Assembly (NCBI GenBank): GCA_001296005.1
Contig: LJHR01000024.1
Coordinates: 62,001-126,000 of the forward strand
Direction: 5' to 3'
Origin: an alpha proteobacterium AAP38
Lineage (GTDB): Bacteria; Pseudomonadota; Alphaproteobacteria; Azospirillales; Azospirillaceae
Length of the DNA: 64,000 nucleotides
A program made the position numbers and the translations under genes. The notes below the pieces were generated by a model. That model was not told the DNA's origin. It searched no databases and was given only the letters and a program-made list of their open reading frames with translations. Shown one piece after another: positions 36,264-45,626 of the stretch (position 1 is the stretch's first letter; the number at the start of each line of letters is the position of its first letter).

Positions 36264-36686
36264 GTGACCCATCCCGACAGTCCCGCCCCGCCCGCCGGTG
36301 ACCCCGTGGCTGCCCGCCTGATGCTGCTGGCCGGCCTGTTCGGGGCGGTTGCGGTGGCGGCGGGGGCCTTTGCCAGCCATGGGCTGTCGGCGGTGCGGGA
36401 TGCGCATGCGGTCGACCTGTGGAAAACGGCCAGCCAGTATCAGATGGTCCACGCCCTGGCCATCCTGGTGCTGGCCCCGCTGCGCCGTGCCCTGCCGGGT
36501 CAGACGCGGTGGCTGGCGGCGGCGGGCCTGTGCTTTGCCGTCGGTTGCGTGCTGTTTCCGGGCGCGCTCTACGCGCTGGGCTGGTACGGGCCGTCGGCCA
36601 TGGGGGCCGTGGCGCCCATCGGTGGGCTGTGTTTCATCCTGGGCTGGCTGCTGACCGGGATTGCGGGTCTGCGCAGCGCGGGTTAG
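36264..36686 (+). CDS. DUF423 (YgdD-like) small membrane protein
   Basis: A 140-residue inner-membrane protein with four hydrophobic helices and the family pattern GAFASHGLSAV and FPGALYALG. The function of DUF423 proteins is unknown. It starts with GTG, with AAGGA about nine bases before. Its stop overlaps the stop region of the convergent ArsR gene by four bases. Confidence 0.85.
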   Translation: MTHPDSPAPPAGDPVAARLMLLAGLFGAVAVAAGAFASHGLSAVRDAHAVDLWKTASQYQMVHALAILVLAPLRRALPGQTRWLAAAGLCFAVGCVLFPGALYALGWYGPSAMGAVAPIGGLCFILGWLLTGIAGLRSAG

Positions 36687-36982
36687 GGCCGCGACGGGAA
36701 CAGGCGCCGCATCAGAGACAGAACCTCAATCGGTGCGTCGCCCTTCAGGGCATAGAAAATGGTTTGTGCCTGCCGACGGGTTCGCACCAGCCCTTCCTGC
36801 CGCAGTATGGCCAGATGCTGGGACAGGGCGGACTGTGACAGGCCGACCAGTACCTCCATCTCCCCCACTGATTTCTCGCCATGAGCCAGGTGCAGAAGTA
36901 TGCACAAGCGCCGTTCATTGCCCATGGCCTTCAGCAGGGCAGCGGCGGCGTCGGTCTTGACAGGCAGTGTCATGGCATCCAT
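36683..36982 (-). CDS. ArsR family regulator with a single cysteine
   Basis: A 99-residue winged-helix regulator (ALLKAMGNERRLCILLHLAHGEKSV, then LVGLSQSALSQHLAILRQEGLVRTRR). It most resembles the HlyU/BigR/SqrR branch that senses sulfur or redox state, but only one cysteine (in RRLC) is present, whereas SqrR-type sensing needs two. It is divergent from a tusA-like gene, which supports a sulfur-related role. The ATG at 36973 is an equally possible start, three codons later. Confidence 0.8.
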   Translation of the reverse strand: MDAMTLPVKTDAAAALLKAMGNERRLCILLHLAHGEKSVGEMEVLVGLSQSALSQHLAILRQEGLVRTRRQAQTIFYALKGDAPIEVLSLMRRLFPSRP

Positions 36983-37061
36983 AGCCAACGGGAAACTGGA
37001 CCATCCCACGCCCCCGTCAAGCCCAGGGTCCAGAAGATTTTCCGGAAAAAGGGGAAAGCCC

Positions 37062-37319
37062 ATGGATGCCGCCATCCATGCCGATGTCACGCTGGATTGT
37101 TCGGGTCTGAAATGCCCGATGCCGGTGCTGCGCGCGGCCAAGGCGCTGCGGGGCATGATTGCCGGTCAGGTCCTGTCCGTGACGGCGACCGACAAGGCAG
37201 CGCCCAAGGATTTTCAGACCTTCTGTGCCGAAGGCGGGCACATATTGATTGCGACCGATGTCCTGGGTGACACACCCCAGGGGCAGTTGGTACGGTTCAC
37301 CATCAGGCGTGGCGGCTGA
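37062..37319 (+). CDS. TusA-like sulfurtransferase
   Basis: An 85-residue sulfur carrier of the TusA/SirA/YeeD family. The active CPxP motif is present (CSGLKCPMPVLRAAKAL), followed by the usual GQVLSVTATDKAAPKDFQTF. Such proteins pass persulfide sulfur for tRNA thiolation or sulfur oxidation. AAAAAGGGGA lies just before the ATG. A divergent ArsR-type gene shares the promoter region. The similarity alone does not tell whether it is TusA itself. Confidence 0.88.
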   Translation: MDAAIHADVTLDCSGLKCPMPVLRAAKALRGMIAGQVLSVTATDKAAPKDFQTFCAEGGHILIATDVLGDTPQGQLVRFTIRRGG

Positions 37320-37428
37320 TCTGTCGCAAAGACAGAAAACGGGTCACCGCCCATGATGGAATTGGCGACAGCCGGCGCAAAAGACCGGCGGGCCAGATTT
37401 GAGGAAATGACCGGGGACGCCGCATCGC

Positions 37429-38358
37429 ATGAATACGCTGCTTTTCTCCCATCCCGACTGCCTGGACCATGATACGGGCTATGGCCATCCCGAATGCGCC
37501 GACCGGCTGCGTGTCGTGCTGTCGGCGCTGGAGGATGAGGCCTTCATGTTCCTGGACCGGCGCGACGCACCCCTGGCCACGCGTGAGCAGTTGGAGCGGG
37601 TGCATCCGCCCGGCCATGTATCGGCCCTGCTGGACGCCATTCCCGCTGATGGTCATGGCAGCATCGATGCCGATACGGTTCTGTCACCGGGGACTGGCAA
37701 GGCCGCCCTGCGTGCTGCCGGGGCCGTGGTCGCCGCCGTGGACGCCGTGTGCGGCGGGGAGGCACGCAACGCCTTCTGTGCCGTGCGCCCGCCGGGGCAC
37801 CATGCCGAACCGGATCAGGCCATGGGTTTCTGTCTGTTCAACAATGTCGCAGTGGGGGCGGCGCATGCCCGCGCCAATCACCGCATCCGCCGCGTTGCCA
37901 TCATTGATTTCGATGTGCATCACGGCAATGGCACCCAGACCTTCTGCGAACAGGATGCCGACCTGTTCTATGGCTCTACCCACCAATGGCCGCTTTATCC
38001 CGGCACCGGATCGGTGAAGGAGAAGGGGGTGTTCGGCAATATCGTCAATGCCTGCCTGCCGCCCATGGCCGGCAGCCCGGAATTCCGCCACGCCATCCAA
38101 TCCACGCTGATCCCGGCGCTGGATGCGTTCAAGCCGGATCTGGTGATGATCTCCGCCGGGTTCGACGCCCATATGCGCGATCCCGTGGGCGGGCTGGACC
38201 TGACGGAGGATGATTTCGTCTGGGTCACGCAGAAGCTGATCGAGGTGGCGGACCGTCACGCCAAGGGCCGTATCGTCTCCGTCCTGGAGGGGGGCTACGA
38301 CCTGCGCGCACTCGCCAACAGCACGGCGGCGCATGTGAAGACATTGATGGTCGCCTGA
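37429..38358 (+). CDS. Histone deacetylase superfamily protein
   Basis: A 309-residue zinc amidohydrolase of the AcuC/HDAC-like family, which removes acetyl groups from lysines or polyamines. The zinc and catalytic residues are visible: RPPGHHAEPDQAMGFCLFNN, IDFDVHHGNGTQ and SAGFDAHMRDPVGGL, plus the GGYDL loop. Its gene precedes xseB, ispA and dxs on the same strand, a common alphaproteobacterial order. Confidence 0.93.
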   Translation: MNTLLFSHPDCLDHDTGYGHPECADRLRVVLSALEDEAFMFLDRRDAPLATREQLERVHPPGHVSALLDAIPADGHGSIDADTVLSPGTGKAALRAAGAVVAAVDAVCGGEARNAFCAVRPPGHHAEPDQAMGFCLFNNVAVGAAHARANHRIRRVAIIDFDVHHGNGTQTFCEQDADLFYGSTHQWPLYPGTGSVKEKGVFGNIVNACLPPMAGSPEFRHAIQSTLIPALDAFKPDLVMISAGFDAHMRDPVGGLDLTEDDFVWVTQKLIEVADRHAKGRIVSVLEGGYDLRALANSTAAHVKTLMVA

Positions 38359-38435
38359 GACTTCGTGTGACTGGCACTTGAACCGCTCGGCCAGGGGACA
38401 TACAGTCCGGCCTTCCGAATGACTGTGCCGAAGCC

Positions 38436-38687
38436 ATGACCGACCAGACCCTGCCCCCCGACATCGCCGCCCTCAGCTTTGAGGATGCGCTCGCCGAGCT
38501 GGAACGGATTGTCCGCCAGCTGGAGGAAGGCAAGGCCAAGCTGGACGATGCCATCCAGTCCTATGAGCGTGGCACCTGGCTGAAACGCCACTGCGAATCC
38601 CGGCTGCGCGAGGCGCAGGCCAAGGTGGACCGCATCACCATCGCTGCCGACGGCACCATCGGTGCCGAGTCCGCCCGTCTGGATTGA
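38436..38687 (+). CDS. xseB: Exodeoxyribonuclease VII small subunit
   Basis: An 83-residue protein with the family signature LSFEDALAELERIVRQLEEGK followed by LDDAIQSYERGTWLKRHCE. It binds XseA to form the single-strand nuclease. It lies upstream of ispA by 13 bases, the widespread xseB-ispA-dxs order. Confidence 0.96.
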   Translation: MTDQTLPPDIAALSFEDALAELERIVRQLEEGKAKLDDAIQSYERGTWLKRHCESRLREAQAKVDRITIAADGTIGAESARLD

Positions 38688-38700
38688 AAGCCTCCATCCC

Positions 38701-39600
38701 ATGCCCTCCCTGCCCAAGACCCTGACCGCCGCCATGGCGGATACTGTTGAACAGGTCGAAGCCGCCATTGAGGTGCTGCTGCCGCGCAGCAACCTGATGG
38801 AGGCGCGCCTGTTCGACGCCATGCGCTATGGCTGTCTGGGCGGGGGCAAGCGTCTGCGTCCCTTCCTGGTCATGGAAAGTGCGCGCATGTTCGGCGTCAG
38901 CCCGGCTTGTGCCTTGCGCACGGCGGCGGCGGTGGAGTTCATCCATTGTTACAGCCTTGTCCATGACGATCTGCCCGCCATGGATGACAGCGAGCTGCGC
39001 CGGGGCCGGAAGACGGTGCATCTGGAATTTGACGAGGCGACCGCCATCCTGGCCGGTGATGGGCTGTTGACCCAGGCGTTTGAGATATTGGCCGACCATG
39101 AGACGCATGAGGACCCGCAGGTCCGCTGCAAGCTGGTGGCGGCACTGGCCAAGGCCGCAGGCCCGCGCGGCATGGTCGGCGGGCAGATGCTGGACCTGAT
39201 CGCGGAGACGACTCCGCTGGATATCGGCGCCATCACCCGGCTTCAGCGGCTGAAGACCGGCGAGATGATCGCCTTTTCCGCGGTTGCCGGTGCCATCCTG
39301 GGCCGGGCGGGCGCGCCGCAGCATCATGCGCTGCAGGCCTATGCCCATGATCTGGGGCTGGCCTTCCAGATTGCCGATGATCTCCTGGATGTCGAAGGCA
39401 CCCAGGACGAGGTGGGCAAGCCGGTGGGCCGCGACGGCGACGCAGGAAAAGCCACATTCGTGTCCATCCTGGGGCCGGAGCGGGCGCGCGATCAGGCACG
39501 CCGGCTCGCCGATCAGGCGGCCCAGCACCTTGAGATTTTCGGGGACCGGGCTGATATGCTGCGTCAGGTGGCGCATTATGTTGTTGAGCGGCGCACATAA
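38701..39600 (+). CDS. ispA: Polyprenyl (farnesyl/geranyl) diphosphate synthase
   Basis: A 299-residue prenyltransferase joining isopentenyl diphosphate to allylic diphosphates. Both aspartate-rich motifs are present: DDLPAMDD (first) and DDLLD (second), with GGKRLRPFL. The length and the position between xseB and dxs identify IspA. It has no clear ribosome site of its own, so translation is probably coupled to xseB. Confidence 0.94.
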   Translation: MPSLPKTLTAAMADTVEQVEAAIEVLLPRSNLMEARLFDAMRYGCLGGGKRLRPFLVMESARMFGVSPACALRTAAAVEFIHCYSLVHDDLPAMDDSELRRGRKTVHLEFDEATAILAGDGLLTQAFEILADHETHEDPQVRCKLVAALAKAAGPRGMVGGQMLDLIAETTPLDIGAITRLQRLKTGEMIAFSAVAGAILGRAGAPQHHALQAYAHDLGLAFQIADDLLDVEGTQDEVGKPVGRDGDAGKATFVSILGPERARDQARRLADQAAQHLEIFGDRADMLRQVAHYVVERRT

Positions 39601-39623
39601 AAACAAATCAAGAGGTGGGGACG

Positions 39624-41540
39624 ATGTCCCAGTCGAAGACGCCGTTGCTTGACCAGGTGAAGGTTCCCGCCGATCTGCGGCGGTTGCAGCCCGCACAATT
39701 GCGCCAGCTTGCCGATGAGTTGCGCAATGAGACCATTGATGCCGTCTCGGTCACGGGTGGGCATCTGGGGGCTGGTCTGGGCGTGGTCGAACTGACCGTG
39801 GCCCTGCATTACTGCTTCGACACGCCGGCGGATCGCCTGATCTGGGATGTCGGCCACCAGGCCTATCCGCACAAGATCCTGACGGGGCGGCGCGACCGTA
39901 TCCGCACGCTCCGCATGGGCGGCGGCCTGTCGGGCTTCACCAAGCGCTCGGAGAGCGAGTACGACCCGTTTGGCACGGCCCACAGTTCCACCTCCATCTC
40001 CGCTGGTCTGGGCATGGCGGCGGCGCGCGATCTGGCGGGACGCACCAACAATGTCGTGGCCGTCATCGGGGATGGTGCCCTGTCGGCCGGTATGGCCTAT
40101 GAGGCGATGAACAATGCCGGTGCGTTGCAGTCGCGCCTTGTTGTCATCCTGAACGACAATGACATGTCCATCGCCCCGCCGGTGGGTGCCTTGTCTGCCT
40201 ATCTGTCGCGGCTGATCTCGTCCAAATCCTATCGCGGCTTCCGCGATTTCTCCAAACAGGTGGCCGAACATCTGCCGCGGCCGCTGCTGAACGCTGCGCG
40301 CCGGGCAGAGGAATATGCAAGAGGCATGGTCACGGGCGGCACCCTGTTTGAGGAACTGGGCTTTTACTATGTCGGCCCCATCGACGGGCATAATCTGGAT
40401 CATCTGCTGCCCATTCTGGAGAATGTGCGCGACGATCCGCGCGGCGGCCCCGTGCTGGTGCATGTCGTCACGCAGAAGGGCAAGGGCTATGCCCCGGCAG
40501 AGGCATCGGCGGACAAGCTGCATGCGGTCGGCAAGTTCGACGTCATCACCGGCACCCAGGCCAAGCCCAAGGCCAACGCCCCCTCCTATACCCGCGTCTT
40601 TGCCGACAGCCTGATCAAGGAGGCCGAGAAGGACGAGAAGATCGTGGCCATCACGGCGGCCATGCCGTCGGGCACGGGTCTGGACCTGTTCCAGCAGAAA
40701 TTCCCCAAGCGCAGCTTTGACGTGGCCATCGCCGAACAGCATGCCGTGACCTTCGCCGCCGGCATGGCGACCGAAGGGTACAAGCCGTTCTGCGCCATCT
40801 ATTCCACCTTCCTGCAGCGCGGCTATGACCAGCTGGTCCATGACGTTGCCTTGCAGAACCTGCCCGTGCGCTTCGCCATCGACCGCGCCGGTCTGGTCGG
40901 GGCCGATGGGGCCACGCATGCCGGCGCCTTCGACGTCGCCTATCTTGCCTGCCTGCCCAACATGGTGGTGATGGCGGCGGCGGATGAGGGGGAACTGGTG
41001 CATATGGTCGCCACCTGTGCCGCCTATGATGCCGGTCCCATCGCCGTGCGCTATCCGCGCGGTGAAGGCGTGGGCGTGGACATGCCGGAACAGGGCGTGC
41101 CGCTGCCCATCGGCAAGGGCCGTGTCATCCGTGAAGGGTCCAAGGTCGCCATCCTGTCGCTGGGCACCCGTCTGGCGGAGGCATCAAAGGCCGCCGAGGA
41201 TCTGGCCGCCCTGGGCCTGTCCACCACCGTCGCCGACGCCCGCTTTGCCAAGCCCATCGACATGGAACTGGTCGAACGGCTGGTGCGCAGCCATGAAGTG
41301 CTTATCACCATCGAGGAAGGCAGCATCGGCGGCTTTGGCAGCCATGTCCTGCACCATCTGGCGGTGGAAGGCCTACTGGAACTGGGCTGCAAGGTCCGCC
41401 CCATGGTCCTGCCCGATACCTATCAGGACCATGACAGCCCGGTGAAGCAGTATGAGGAAGCCGGCCTGCAGGCCCGTAACATCGTGGATACGGCGCTGAA
41501 GGCGCTGGGCGTTGAGGGAATGGCGGCGGCGCGGGCGTGA
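39624..41540 (+). CDS. dxs: 1-deoxy-D-xylulose-5-phosphate synthase
   Basis: A 638-residue thiamine-diphosphate enzyme for the first step of the MEP isoprenoid pathway. Motifs include [20 protein letters not shown], the ThDP site [27 protein letters not shown] and the catalytic [12 protein letters not shown]. The ATG at 39624 follows GAGGTGGGG. Together with ispA it supplies precursors for ubiquinone, carotenoids and hopanoids. Confidence 0.97.
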   Translation: MSQSKTPLLDQVKVPADLRRLQPAQLRQLADELRNETIDAVSVTGGHLGAGLGVVELTVALHYCFDTPADRLIWDVGHQAYPHKILTGRRDRIRTLRMGGGLSGFTKRSESEYDPFGTAHSSTSISAGLGMAAARDLAGRTNNVVAVIGDGALSAGMAYEAMNNAGALQSRLVVILNDNDMSIAPPVGALSAYLSRLISSKSYRGFRDFSKQVAEHLPRPLLNAARRAEEYARGMVTGGTLFEELGFYYVGPIDGHNLDHLLPILENVRDDPRGGPVLVHVVTQKGKGYAPAEASADKLHAVGKFDVITGTQAKPKANAPSYTRVFADSLIKEAEKDEKIVAITAAMPSGTGLDLFQQKFPKRSFDVAIAEQHAVTFAAGMATEGYKPFCAIYSTFLQRGYDQLVHDVALQNLPVRFAIDRAGLVGADGATHAGAFDVAYLACLPNMVVMAAADEGELVHMVATCAAYDAGPIAVRYPRGEGVGVDMPEQGVPLPIGKGRVIREGSKVAILSLGTRLAEASKAAEDLAALGLSTTVADARFAKPIDMELVERLVRSHEVLITIEEGSIGGFGSHVLHHLAVEGLLELGCKVRPMVLPDTYQDHDSPVKQYEEAGLQARNIVDTALKALGVEGMAAARA

Positions 41541-41826
41541 AGGTTGCATGGGCGGGGGGCACCGTTATCCCTGCACATGCTCATACGCACTAAGTTGGTG
41601 AATGGCCCCCTCCCTGCGTCCCCCGCGAAAGCGGAGGTGCAGACCCAAGGGCTCCCAGCGTGGTTCTTGTGCCCCTGGGTCCCCGGTTCCGCAGGGAAAG
41701 CGCCTCAGTGCGAGAGGCTAACTTAATGCCTGTACGCAACGGCGAGGCCGTACGGGTGAGGCTCTGGCACCTTGCAAGCCGTGGCCGGACGGATAACATT
41801 GCCGCCATTCCACGACGGGGGAAGCT
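41541..41826. repeat. Intergenic region with an imperfect palindromic repeat (41612-41697)
   Basis: The ends CCCTGCG and CGCAGGG, and inner GACCCAAGGG with CCCCTGGGTC, make an imperfect long palindrome related in style to the one at 21672. The remaining sequence up to the next GTG holds a promoter presumably, and I see no gene. Confidence 0.4.
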
Positions 41827-42234
41827 GTGAGCAGCGGAACGACGCGGCGGGAGCTGTTTCTGGCGGGTGGGGCTATTCTGGCCTTGGCCGGAAGCGGTGT
41901 GGGCGGGACAAAGGCACAGCAGGGGACAAGTATGTACGGATTGATCGGCCGCATGATCGCCACGCCGGGCAAGCGGGATGAACTGGCTTCCATCCTGCTG
42001 GAAGGCACCGCCGCCATGCCGGGGTGCCTGTCCTATATCATTGCCGCCGATCCCACGAATCCAGACGCGCTGTGGATCACGGAGGCGTGGGACAGCAAGG
42101 ACAGTCACGCGGCCAGCCTGAAACTGCCGTCCGTTCAGGCCGCCATTGCCAGGGGCCGTCCCCTGATTGCCGGGTTCGACAGCCGGTCGGAGACCACGCC
42201 CCTGGGCGGTCATGGTCTGGTCAGGGTGGGGTAG
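41827..42234 (+). CDS. Exported antibiotic-biosynthesis-monooxygenase (ABM) domain protein
   Basis: A 135-residue protein with a twin-arginine-like leader (TTRRELFLAGGAILALAGSG) and one ABM/dimeric ferredoxin-like domain (YGLIGRMIATPGKRDELASIL, then LSYIIAADPTNPDALWITEAW). Such domains are small monooxygenases or stress proteins; export is unusual for the family. It starts with GTG after GGGGGAAG. Its end overlaps the convergent TRAP gene by 14 bases. Confidence 0.75.
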   Translation: MSSGTTRRELFLAGGAILALAGSGVGGTKAQQGTSMYGLIGRMIATPGKRDELASILLEGTAAMPGCLSYIIAADPTNPDALWITEAWDSKDSHAASLKLPSVQAAIARGRPLIAGFDSRSETTPLGGHGLVRVG

Positions 42235-43390
42235 GGGCCGGGTTCCCGAAGAAGTGCTGAAACGCCAGATCGGTGCGCACCGCATATTCGTTCTCGAATG
42301 ACAGGATGCGGCGGGCCCATTGTTTCTGGCTGTCCAGCACCTTCTGAAAGAAGGGATCGGCCGACTTCGCGGCGATCACCTTGTCCCAGGCGGCAAGCTG
42401 CGCCAGCAGGACGCTGTCGGGTGTCTTGACGACATTCACCCCTTCGGCCTTCAGCGCCTCCAGATCGGCGGAGTAGCGGTCCATGGCCTTCCACGCCATG
42501 TCAGCGGATGATGCCTCCGCCGCGACGCGCAGGATGGTCTGCATCTCTTCGGGCAGGCCGTCGTAACGCTTCTTGTTGAAGATGATCTCGAACATCTCCG
42601 CCGACTGGTGGTATGAGCCGACCATATAGGTGCGGGTGACATTCTGGAACCCCAGCGCCCGGTCGGAGGAAGGGTTGTTGAATTCCGCCCCGTCCAGCAG
42701 CCCCCGGTCCAGGGCCGGCACGATATCGCCCGCCCCCATCACCGTGACGGCCACCCCCATCTCCCGCGCCAGCTCGGCGGCCAGCCCGACGGTGCGGTAG
42801 CGCATGCCCTGCATATCCGCCGGCCCTGTGATCTCGCGGTGGAACCAGCCCAGCGGCTGGCTGGGCATGGGGCCGGTGAGAAAGCCGACAAGGTCCAGCT
42901 TCAGCACCTGCTGCACCAACTCGTCATAGAGCGCCTGACCGCCGCCATATTTCACCCAGCCCAGCACATGGTCGGCCTTCCAGCCCAGCGCTGGTGGCGT
43001 TCCGAACAGGGAGAAGGCGGGGTGGCGGTTGTACCAATAGGCGGTGACGCCGTGCCCGCCATCCAGCGTGCCCTTCACCACCGCGTCCTGCAATTGCAAC
43101 GGCCCGACCACGGCCCCTGATGGCAGCATGTCCAGGCGTAGTCGCCCGCCCGCCAGCTTGTTGACCAAACTGGCGTAATCGCCCGCGAATTCATGGAAGA
43201 TGTCGCGGGCGGGCCAGGTGGACTGAAACCGCAGGCTGACCGTCTGCGCGCGCGATACATTGGGCATGGACACGCCCGCCACTGCCATGCCGGCAGCGGC
43301 CCCACCGGCCCCCGTGATAAAGCGCCGCCTTGAGGCCCGTTCCGGCATCTCTGTCGCTGCCGTCTCTGGGCATTGGATGGGCTGCTTCAT
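42221..43390 (-). CDS. TRAP transporter substrate-binding protein (DctP-like)
   Basis: A 389-residue periplasmic binding protein with a twin-arginine signal (ASRRRFITGAGGAAAGMAVAG) and the DctP fold pattern, including the substrate-contacting arginine region MQGMRYRTVGLAAEL and GLLDGAEFNNPSSD. It resembles the family branch that binds mono- or dicarboxylates. No DctQ or DctM membrane genes are nearby, so it is an orphan that must use permease subunits encoded elsewhere or act as a sensor. Confidence 0.87.
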   Translation of the reverse strand: MKQPIQCPETAATEMPERASRRRFITGAGGAAAGMAVAGVSMPNVSRAQTVSLRFQSTWPARDIFHEFAGDYASLVNKLAGGRLRLDMLPSGAVVGPLQLQDAVVKGTLDGGHGVTAYWYNRHPAFSLFGTPPALGWKADHVLGWVKYGGGQALYDELVQQVLKLDLVGFLTGPMPSQPLGWFHREITGPADMQGMRYRTVGLAAELAREMGVAVTVMGAGDIVPALDRGLLDGAEFNNPSSDRALGFQNVTRTYMVGSYHQSAEMFEIIFNKKRYDGLPEEMQTILRVAAEASSADMAWKAMDRYSADLEALKAEGVNVVKTPDSVLLAQLAAWDKVIAAKSADPFFQKVLDSQKQWARRILSFENEYAVRTDLAFQHFFGNPAPTPP

Positions 43391-43656
43391 ACGGCGGAAC
43401 CTCTCGGCTTAACCCCTTTGATGGCGGGGATGGTAAACGCGAAGGGCGCCGCATTCAAATTCCCGTGCATCGCACAAGTGAATCTCGCGACCGCACAATG
43501 GTTCGGTGACCATGCCGGTCGGCTGCTTTATCCACCTGACCGAAAGAACCATCCCGAAAGGATGGTTAACGGGTGGGGCCGCGCGAATTTGCCCATCCGT
43601 GCGATGAGGGATTTATGCTAGGCTGACCTACTGCTTTCGTTTGGAGTCTTTCGACA

Positions 43657-44859
43657 GTGACCGTGCCCACCGATACCGGACGCAATGCTGCGCGCCCTGC
43701 TGCCGCCGACACGATGGCGGATGACAAGATCCAGTACAGCACCATGATCCCCTTCATCCTGGTCCATATTGCGTGCTTTGGCGCCATCTGGACCGGTGTG
43801 GCCTGGGAACATGTGGTTCTCGCCCTGGTCTTGTACGGCGCCCGGATGTTCGGCATCACGGGCGGGTATCACCGTTACTTCTCCCACCGCTCCTACAAGA
43901 CGGGCCGGGTGGTGCAGTTCCTGCTGGCCTTTCTGGCGCAAAGCTCGGCCCAGCGCGGGGCGCTGTGGTGGGCGGCGACGCATCGCCATCACCATAAATA
44001 CTCCGACACGGAACATGATGTGCATTCGCCCCGCCACAAGGGCTTTTTCTATTCCCATATGGGCTGGATCTTCACGGAAAAGCACAATGGAGCAGATTAC
44101 AAGACCATCGGCGACCTGACGAAGTTTCCGGAACTGGTCTGGCTGGACCGTTACTACTATCTGCCGCCAGTGCTGCTGGGTTTTGCCACTTGGGCGCTGT
44201 TCGGCTGGGGCGGTCTGGTCGTTGGCTTCCTGTGGAGCACCGTGGCGCTGTACCACGCCACCTTCTGCATCAATTCGCTGGCCCATGTGCTGGGCCGCCC
44301 GCGCTATCTGACGGGCGATGACAGCCGCAACAACTGGGCACTGGCCATCGCGACCATGGGCGAGGGCTGGCACAATAACCACCATCACTATCAGTCGGCA
44401 GCCCGTCAGGGCTTCCGTTGGTGGGAGATCGACACCTCCTACTATATCATCAAGGCCATGCAGGCCGTGGGCCTAGTCTGGGACGTGCACGAGCCGCCGG
44501 CATCGGTGGTCCGCAACGAACAGCGCCTGGGCACCAAGGTCATCGAGGCGGCGGCCGCGCAGCTGGCCAACAGCTTCCAGGTGGAAAAGCTGACCCAGCA
44601 GGTGCGTGAGGCCCTGGCCCACACGCCGACCCTGGCCGAGATTGAAGAGCGGGTGCGTCAGGCCCGCGATCAGGCCAAGGTCCGGGTGGAGGCGCTGGTC
44701 GCCAATATCCAGTTGCCGCATCTGCCGACGACCGATGAACTGCGTCAGCGTGCGTCGAACATGTTCGTGCGCACGCCCAGCATGGACGATATTGTGGAGC
44801 GCGCCCGCCAGATCCTGGTGGCCAATATCTGCACGCGTCTGGCCGGCGTTCCGGCCTGA
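43657..44859 (+). CDS. Membrane fatty acid (acyl-CoA) desaturase with C-terminal extension
   Basis: A 400-residue di-iron desaturase. The three histidine boxes are HRYFSH, HRHHH and HNNHHH, with four membrane helices between them. It should introduce a delta-9 type double bond. Beyond the usual end near residue 285 there is an extra 110-residue helical tail with three loose repeats (TPTLAEIEERVRQA, LPTTDELRQRASNM, TPSMDDIVERARQI). It starts with GTG, with TTGGAG ten bases before. The tail may mediate oligomerisation or lipid contact. Confidence 0.88.
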   Translation: MTVPTDTGRNAARPAAADTMADDKIQYSTMIPFILVHIACFGAIWTGVAWEHVVLALVLYGARMFGITGGYHRYFSHRSYKTGRVVQFLLAFLAQSSAQRGALWWAATHRHHHKYSDTEHDVHSPRHKGFFYSHMGWIFTEKHNGADYKTIGDLTKFPELVWLDRYYYLPPVLLGFATWALFGWGGLVVGFLWSTVALYHATFCINSLAHVLGRPRYLTGDDSRNNWALAIATMGEGWHNNHHHYQSAARQGFRWWEIDTSYYIIKAMQAVGLVWDVHEPPASVVRNEQRLGTKVIEAAAAQLANSFQVEKLTQQVREALAHTPTLAEIEERVRQARDQAKVRVEALVANIQLPHLPTTDELRQRASNMFVRTPSMDDIVERARQILVANICTRLAGVPA

Positions 44860-44933
44860 TCGTAAGGGGTAGGGCGGTTTTCGGTCAGCCGGAAACTGCC
44901 CCGGCAGCCCCTCAAGCGAACGAACAATTGTAC

Positions 44934-44967
44934 AGGGCCGGCACCGTCAGTGCCGGCCCTCACTTTT
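44934..44967 (+). terminator. Terminator of the desaturase gene
   Basis: AGGGCCGGCAC and GTGCCGGCCCT pair perfectly around CGTCA, followed by CACTTTT. Confidence 0.8.
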
Positions 44968-45084
44968 GTTCCGTAAGGGCGATGCATATCCGACCCGTTG
45001 AATTACCTCGGGCTTTCCCCTTCCCTTCGCGGTTGCGGGACGTTAATTTACACACCCAGGGGCGCCTTTGGACGATATGGATTT

Positions 45085-45387
45085 ATGAACATGACCCGTT
45101 TTACCACCAGCCTGCTGCTTTCCGCAGCGCTGATCGCCGCGCCGGCAACGGTCCTGGCCCAGTCGGCTCCGCCTGCCGGTGCTGCTGATGCTCCGCGCGT
45201 CACCGGTGCCGCCGCTGGCGCCAACAAGGCCTCTTTCTTTGCTTCCGGCAACCTGATCCCGCTGGCTGGTGTTGCCGCTGTCGCGGCTGCCGGCGTGATC
45301 GCCGCTACCGTCGGCGGTGGTGATGATGAAAGCGGCCCGCCGGTCGCCACCAGCACCACGACCTCGACGGCGACGTCGACCCGCTGA
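45085..45387 (+). CDS. Small exported hydrophobic protein
   Basis: A 100-residue protein with a clear signal peptide (MTRFTTSLLLSAALIAAPA, cleavage after VLAQ), a short linker, a second hydrophobic stretch (LIPLAGVAAVAAAGVIAATV) and an acidic then Ser/Thr-rich tail. No family is recognised; similar small proteins with a glycine/alanine helix sit at the cell envelope in related bacteria. The ATG at 45091 is an alternative start. A strong terminator follows, so it is a single-gene unit. Confidence 0.7.
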   Translation: MNMTRFTTSLLLSAALIAAPATVLAQSAPPAGAADAPRVTGAAAGANKASFFASGNLIPLAGVAAVAAAGVIAATVGGGDDESGPPVATSTTTSTATSTR

Positions 45388-45410
45388 TCGGGCGGTTCGT
45401 TCCTGGTTTG

Positions 45411-45452
45411 AAAGCCCCGCTATCCATTGGATGGCGGGGCTTTCTTCTTTTG
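45411..45452 (+). terminator. Terminator of the small exported protein gene
   Basis: AAAGCCCCGC and GCGGGGCTTT form the stem, extended inside by ATCC/GGAT, followed by CTTCTTTT. Confidence 0.9.
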
Positions 45453-45467
45453 TGATGCCGGGTTAGA

Positions 45468-45493
45468 GCAGTTTACAGGCTACCGTAAACTGC
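45468..45493. repeat. Palindrome GCAGTTTAC/GTAAACTGC
   Basis: A perfect 9-bp inverted repeat with an 8-base spacer (AGGCTACC), lying between the terminator and the methyltransferase gene. The GAGCAGTTTAC form is typical of short dispersed palindromes in alphaproteobacteria. It could also be an operator of the downstream gene. Confidence 0.45.
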
Positions 45494-45626
45494 ACCGGCG
45501 ACGACGGCCGCCGCGCGGCCCATGCCGCGTTGCGCCCAAGCTGCGGATGCAGTGCCGGCGCTTGAGGAAAAAGAAAGGAAGGGGGCGCGTTTCCGATCAC
45601 CGGAAATACGCCCCCGGAAAGACACC

